Shown here: piece by piece, positions 8,190-10,030 of the stretch
How positions within the stretch are numbered: the first letter of the stretch is position 1
How the letters are laid out: each line of letters opens with the position of its first letter
Source of the DNA: JAIVHC01 sp049975505
Lineage (GTDB): Bacteria; Desulfobacterota; Desulfuromonadia; Desulfuromonadales; Desulfuromonadaceae
Direction: 5' to 3'
Length of the DNA: 10,030 nt
Assembly: GCA_049975505.1 (NCBI GenBank)
Contig: JBNGCY010000081.1
Coordinates: 1 to 10,030 of the forward strand
Notes under the pieces: generated by a model
What the model saw: only the letters and a program-made list of their open reading frames with translations
Databases searched by the model: none
Told to the model about the DNA's origin: nothing
Position numbers and translations under genes: made by a program

Positions 8190-8296
8190 AGGCTTATGGT
8201 GCCCATGGAAAGGGCGTCTGTCGCCACGGACGGCGACAGTCGAACGGCCATGGACGGCGCAAAGTGTCCCTTGGAATGGGCACCATAAGCCTTTGC
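8186..8296. repeat. 111-bp palindromic element with 21-bp perfect inverted arms
   Basis: Bases 8186-8206 (starting GCAAAGGCTTATGGTGCC) are the exact reverse complement of 8276-8296 (ATGGGCACCATAAGCCTTTG and one more base), a 21-bp perfect inverted repeat. After a 3-bp mismatch the pairing resumes for 5 bp (8210-8214 with 8268-8272). The 69 bp between the perfect arms contains an 8-bp perfect hairpin, CTGTCGCC-ACGGAC-GGCGACAG (8218-8239). Four GGA-centred loops lie at 8205, 8226, 8250 and 8271. It fills most of the glgC-GH57 spacer and contains no gene. No clear target-site duplication is visible at its ends. It could be a MITE-like or dispersed intergenic palindromic repeat, or a large mRNA structure separating glgC from the downstream genes. 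The inverted repeat is certain; its nature is inferred. Confidence 0.85.
8218..8239. repeat. Perfect 8-bp stem hairpin inside the palindromic element
   Basis: CTGTCGCC and GGCGACAG flank the 6-nt loop ACGGAC. It is GC-rich and stable in either strand's RNA. It is not followed by a T-run in either direction, so it is not a standard terminator. Confidence 0.8.
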
Positions 8297-8339
8297 CGCT
8301 GGAGGACAGTCAACAATTACAAGATTATTTGTCTTATCT
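8297..8339 (-). other. AT-rich end of the glgC-GH57 spacer
   Basis: 43 nt between the glgC stop and the palindromic element. It holds a TTGACT hexamer (8313-8308) and a weak AAGAT/ATCTT pairing next to the stop codon. I see no ORF, no terminator and no convincing promoter. Confidence 0.4.
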
Positions 8340-9596
8340 TCAGCGTACCGTATGCAGATGCTGTCCGAGCATATCCGGAGTCACGAGAACAATCCCGTTT
8401 TCATCCACATAAAAGCGCTTTTTATCTTCTTCGATATCCTCACCGATAACCGTATCAGGAGGTATCTTGCACGATTTATCGATGATCGCCTTATTGATGC
8501 GGCAATTGCGCCCGATATCCACCGAAGGAAGAACCACGCTGTCTTTCACCAGGGCATAGCTGTGGATAAACGTATCGCTGGAGATGATGGAGCGCTTCAC
8601 GCGCGAACCGGAGAGGATGCACCCGGCGGATACCAGCGAGTCGATCGCCTCACCCCGGCGCCCTTCATCGTCAAAAGCGAACTTCGCCGGCGGCAGCTGG
8701 GCCTGATATGTCCAGATGGGCCAGTCCGGGTTGTAGAGGTTAAGCTCCGGGGTGATCTGGCACAGATCCATGTTGGCACTCCAGTATGACTCCACCGTGC
8801 CGACATCGCGCCAGTAGCCGGGGCTGCCATCCTCCTCCTGAAACGGATACGCTCTTACATCGCTGCGCCCGATAGTGGAGGGGATGATATCCTTGCCGAA
8901 GTCTTTGGACGAATTCGGGTCATCGTGGTCTTCTATGAGTTTTTCAAACAGAAAATCCGGCGAGAAGATATATATCCCCATGGAAGCCAGGGCTTTGTCC
9001 GGTTTGCCCGGCATCGCTTCCGGATCCGCGGGTTTTTCGGTAAACTTGGTGACCTTCAAGTTTTCATCCACCGACATCACCCCGAATCCGGTGGCCTCTG
9101 TGCGCGGAACCTCTACACACCCGACGGTTACATCCGCACCGGACTGAGCATGGGTATCGATCATATCGCGATAATCCATGGCATACACGTGATCACCGCC
9201 CAGAACCAGGACATGGCGCGGATTGTGACGCCGGATGATATCCAGATTCTGGTACAGGGCGTTGGCCGTACCCTGGTACCACTCTTTATCCAGGCGTTGC
9301 TGCGCCGGCAGGAGTTCAACAAATTCGCCGACCTCATAGCGCATAAAGCTCCAGGCGCGCTGTACATGCCGGATGAGAGAGTGGGATTTATACTGCACCA
9401 GAATGCCGATATGCCGGATATCCGAATTAACACAGTTGGAGAGAACGAAATCAATGATGCGGTATTTTGCCCCGAACGGCACTGCTGGTTTGGCACGCCA
9501 CTGGGTAAGATCCTGAAGCCGGCTCCCCTGCCCTCCGGCCAGAACCAGAGCGAGGGTATCATGCGTTGAACGATTACTGCGCGGGTAGTTTTTCAT
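8340..9596 (-). CDS. glgC: Glucose-1-phosphate adenylyltransferase (ADP-glucose pyrophosphorylase)
   Basis: 418 aa (E. coli GlgC 431 aa). It makes ADP-glucose and pyrophosphate from glucose-1-phosphate and ATP, the committed and normally allosterically controlled step of bacterial glycogen synthesis; the family acts as a homotetramer. The nucleotidyltransferase domain shows LAGGQGSRL (19-27), RAKPAVPFG (34-42), WYQGTANALYQN (106-117) with Y107 equivalent to E. coli Y114, GGDHVYAMDY (133-142) with D135 equivalent to catalytic D142, and FTEKP (185-189) with K188 equivalent to glucose-1-phosphate-binding K195. The last 100 or so residues carry the left-handed beta-helix repeats. The site of the E. 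coli activator-binding K39 is W33 here, so effector control may differ. The ATG at 9596 overlaps the glk stop by 4 nt and has a strong AGGAG 5 nt upstream. Confidence 0.98.
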   Translation of the reverse strand: MKNYPRSNRSTHDTLALVLAGGQGSRLQDLTQWRAKPAVPFGAKYRIIDFVLSNCVNSDIRHIGILVQYKSHSLIRHVQRAWSFMRYEVGEFVELLPAQQRLDKEWYQGTANALYQNLDIIRRHNPRHVLVLGGDHVYAMDYRDMIDTHAQSGADVTVGCVEVPRTEATGFGVMSVDENLKVTKFTEKPADPEAMPGKPDKALASMGIYIFSPDFLFEKLIEDHDDPNSSKDFGKDIIPSTIGRSDVRAYPFQEEDGSPGYWRDVGTVESYWSANMDLCQITPELNLYNPDWPIWTYQAQLPPAKFAFDDEGRRGEAIDSLVSAGCILSGSRVKRSIISSDTFIHSYALVKDSVVLPSVDIGRNCRINKAIIDKSCKIPPDTVIGEDIEEDKKRFYVDENGIVLVTPDMLGQHLHTVR

Positions 9597-10030
9597 ATCT
9601 TCTCCTCAAAAAGTCGCTGGGCCATCAGCATAGCTCCCTTAAGTCCCATCTTATCATCCATTACCAGATAGACCGGCATCTTTTCCACCAGCGGGCGCAT
9701 GGTGCCCTTGTTCAGAAAAAACCTGACAAACTCCCGGCTCTGCATCCAGTCCGCGAGTTTCGGTCCTATTCCTCCGGTGAGGTAAATACCGGCCCGCGAA
9801 GGCCAGATCAGGGCCGCATTGCCGACAAATTCACCGTATATATTCACAAAAAGGCGTATTGCGTCTCTGGCGGCTGCATCGCCCTCCAGTGCTTTCTGGT
9901 GGACTTCAGCGGCACTGACCAGGGTTATCTTATCTGCAGAGGGGTGGATTGCAGAGCGTTTTTGTTCCGCACAGAAACGGTACAGGGTTTCAAGGCCGGA
10001 GCCGGAGAGGATATTCTCATACGACACATG
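9593..10030 (-). CDS. glk: Glucokinase, C-terminal part (runs off right edge)
   Basis: C-terminal 145 residues of a bacterial glucokinase of the E. coli Glk type (321 aa), which phosphorylates glucose with ATP to glucose-6-phosphate in the cytosol. HVSYENILSGSGLETLYRF at the cut edge matches the E. coli HVSYERVLSGPGL region, so the protein continues beyond the window and the GTG codon at 10027 is internal, not a start. GNAALIWPSRAGIYLTGGI contains the GG-I-x-P motif of the nucleotide-binding lobe, and MPVYLVMDDKMGLKGA matches the family C-terminus. The reading frame ends in TGA at 9593, overlapping the glgC ATG by 4 nt. Placing it at the head of the visible operon suggests that free glucose, for example from GH57 or MalQ action, is fed back into storage metabolism. 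The N-terminal glucose- and ATP-binding residues are out of view. Confidence 0.94.
   Translation of the reverse strand, partial: HVSYENILSGSGLETLYRFCAEQKRSAIHPSADKITLVSAAEVHQKALEGDAAARDAIRLFVNIYGEFVGNAALIWPSRAGIYLTGGIGPKLADWMQSREFVRFFLNKGTMRPLVEKMPVYLVMDDKMGLKGAMLMAQRLFEEKI
9602..9606 (-). promoter_or_regulatory. glgC ribosome site inside the glk 3' end
   Basis: AGGAG lies within GAG GAG AAG codons at the end of glk, 5 nt before the glgC ATG. With the ATGA stop-start overlap (9593-9596) it indicates translational coupling of glk and glgC. Confidence 0.75.

Noticed and set aside
8010..8288. Plus-strand 92-codon frame reading from inside GH57 into the palindromic element
   Set aside because: It is antisense to the start of GH57, shows no recognisable domain, and ends within the repeat; a chance frame.
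8186..8296. Palindromic element as a CRISPR array, attachment site or intrinsic terminator
   Set aside because: There are no repeat-spacer units of uniform length, no integrase or cas gene is near, and no T-run follows either arm.
8285..8313. TTGACT with GCTTAT 17 nt downstream as a promoter for GH57 on the minus strand
   Set aside because: The -35 is good but the -10 matches only about half of the consensus and lies within the palindromic arm; too weak to call.
10025..10027. GTG as a start codon for glucokinase
   Set aside because: The upstream in-frame codon encodes H and continues the conserved HVSYE motif of Glk, so the GTG is an internal valine and the gene runs past the edge.

Overview
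The window holds most of a glycogen (alpha-1,4/1,6-glucan) metabolism operon. Every gene is on the minus strand, so transcription runs from high to low coordinates. In that order the genes are: glucokinase (glk, C-terminal part only, cut by the right edge), ADP-glucose pyrophosphorylase (glgC), a family GH57 glycoside hydrolase of unassigned activity, 4-alpha-glucanotransferase (malQ), glycogen branching enzyme (glgB), glycogen synthase (glgA) and glycogen phosphorylase (glgP, N-terminal half only, cut by the left edge). The plus strand holds no convincing gene; its open frames are antisense shadows of these coding regions.

The protein sequences point to a proteobacterium, most likely a gammaproteobacterium. 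GlgA, GlgB, GlgC and Glk align by eye with the E. coli enzymes motif by motif and have near-enteric lengths (GlgA 494 aa, GlgB 733 aa, GlgC 418 aa). The gene order, the added GH57 gene and the short amylomaltase-type MalQ (450 aa) are not those of E. coli. The order or genus cannot be fixed from the sequence. All encoded proteins look cytosolic: I see no signal peptides or membrane segments.

Layout: 9593-10030 glk 3' part; a 4-nt ATGA overlap into glgC (8340-9596); a 195-nt spacer (8145-8339) that carries a large palindromic element (8186-8296); GH57 (6423-8144); a 96-nt spacer; malQ (4974-6326); a 12-nt gap; glgB (2760-4961); a 6-nt gap; glgA (1269-2753); a 32-nt gap with a small hairpin; and glgP (1-1236).

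The genes form a complete storage cycle. Glk makes glucose-6-phosphate. After isomerisation to glucose-1-phosphate (phosphoglucomutase is not in this window), GlgC makes ADP-glucose, GlgA elongates the chains and GlgB branches them. GlgP removes glucose-1-phosphate from chain ends and MalQ rearranges the short maltodextrins left over. No glgX-type debranching gene is seen in the window, and the GH57 enzyme sits among the glycogen genes where one might be expected.

The least ordinary part is the glgC-GH57 spacer. It holds a 111-bp element with 21-bp perfect inverted terminal arms and four regularly spaced GGA-centred mini-hairpins. This looks like a mobile or dispersed palindromic repeat that would sit inside the operon mRNA. 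Nothing else in the window suggests a new system; the rest is a well-formed glycogen operon.
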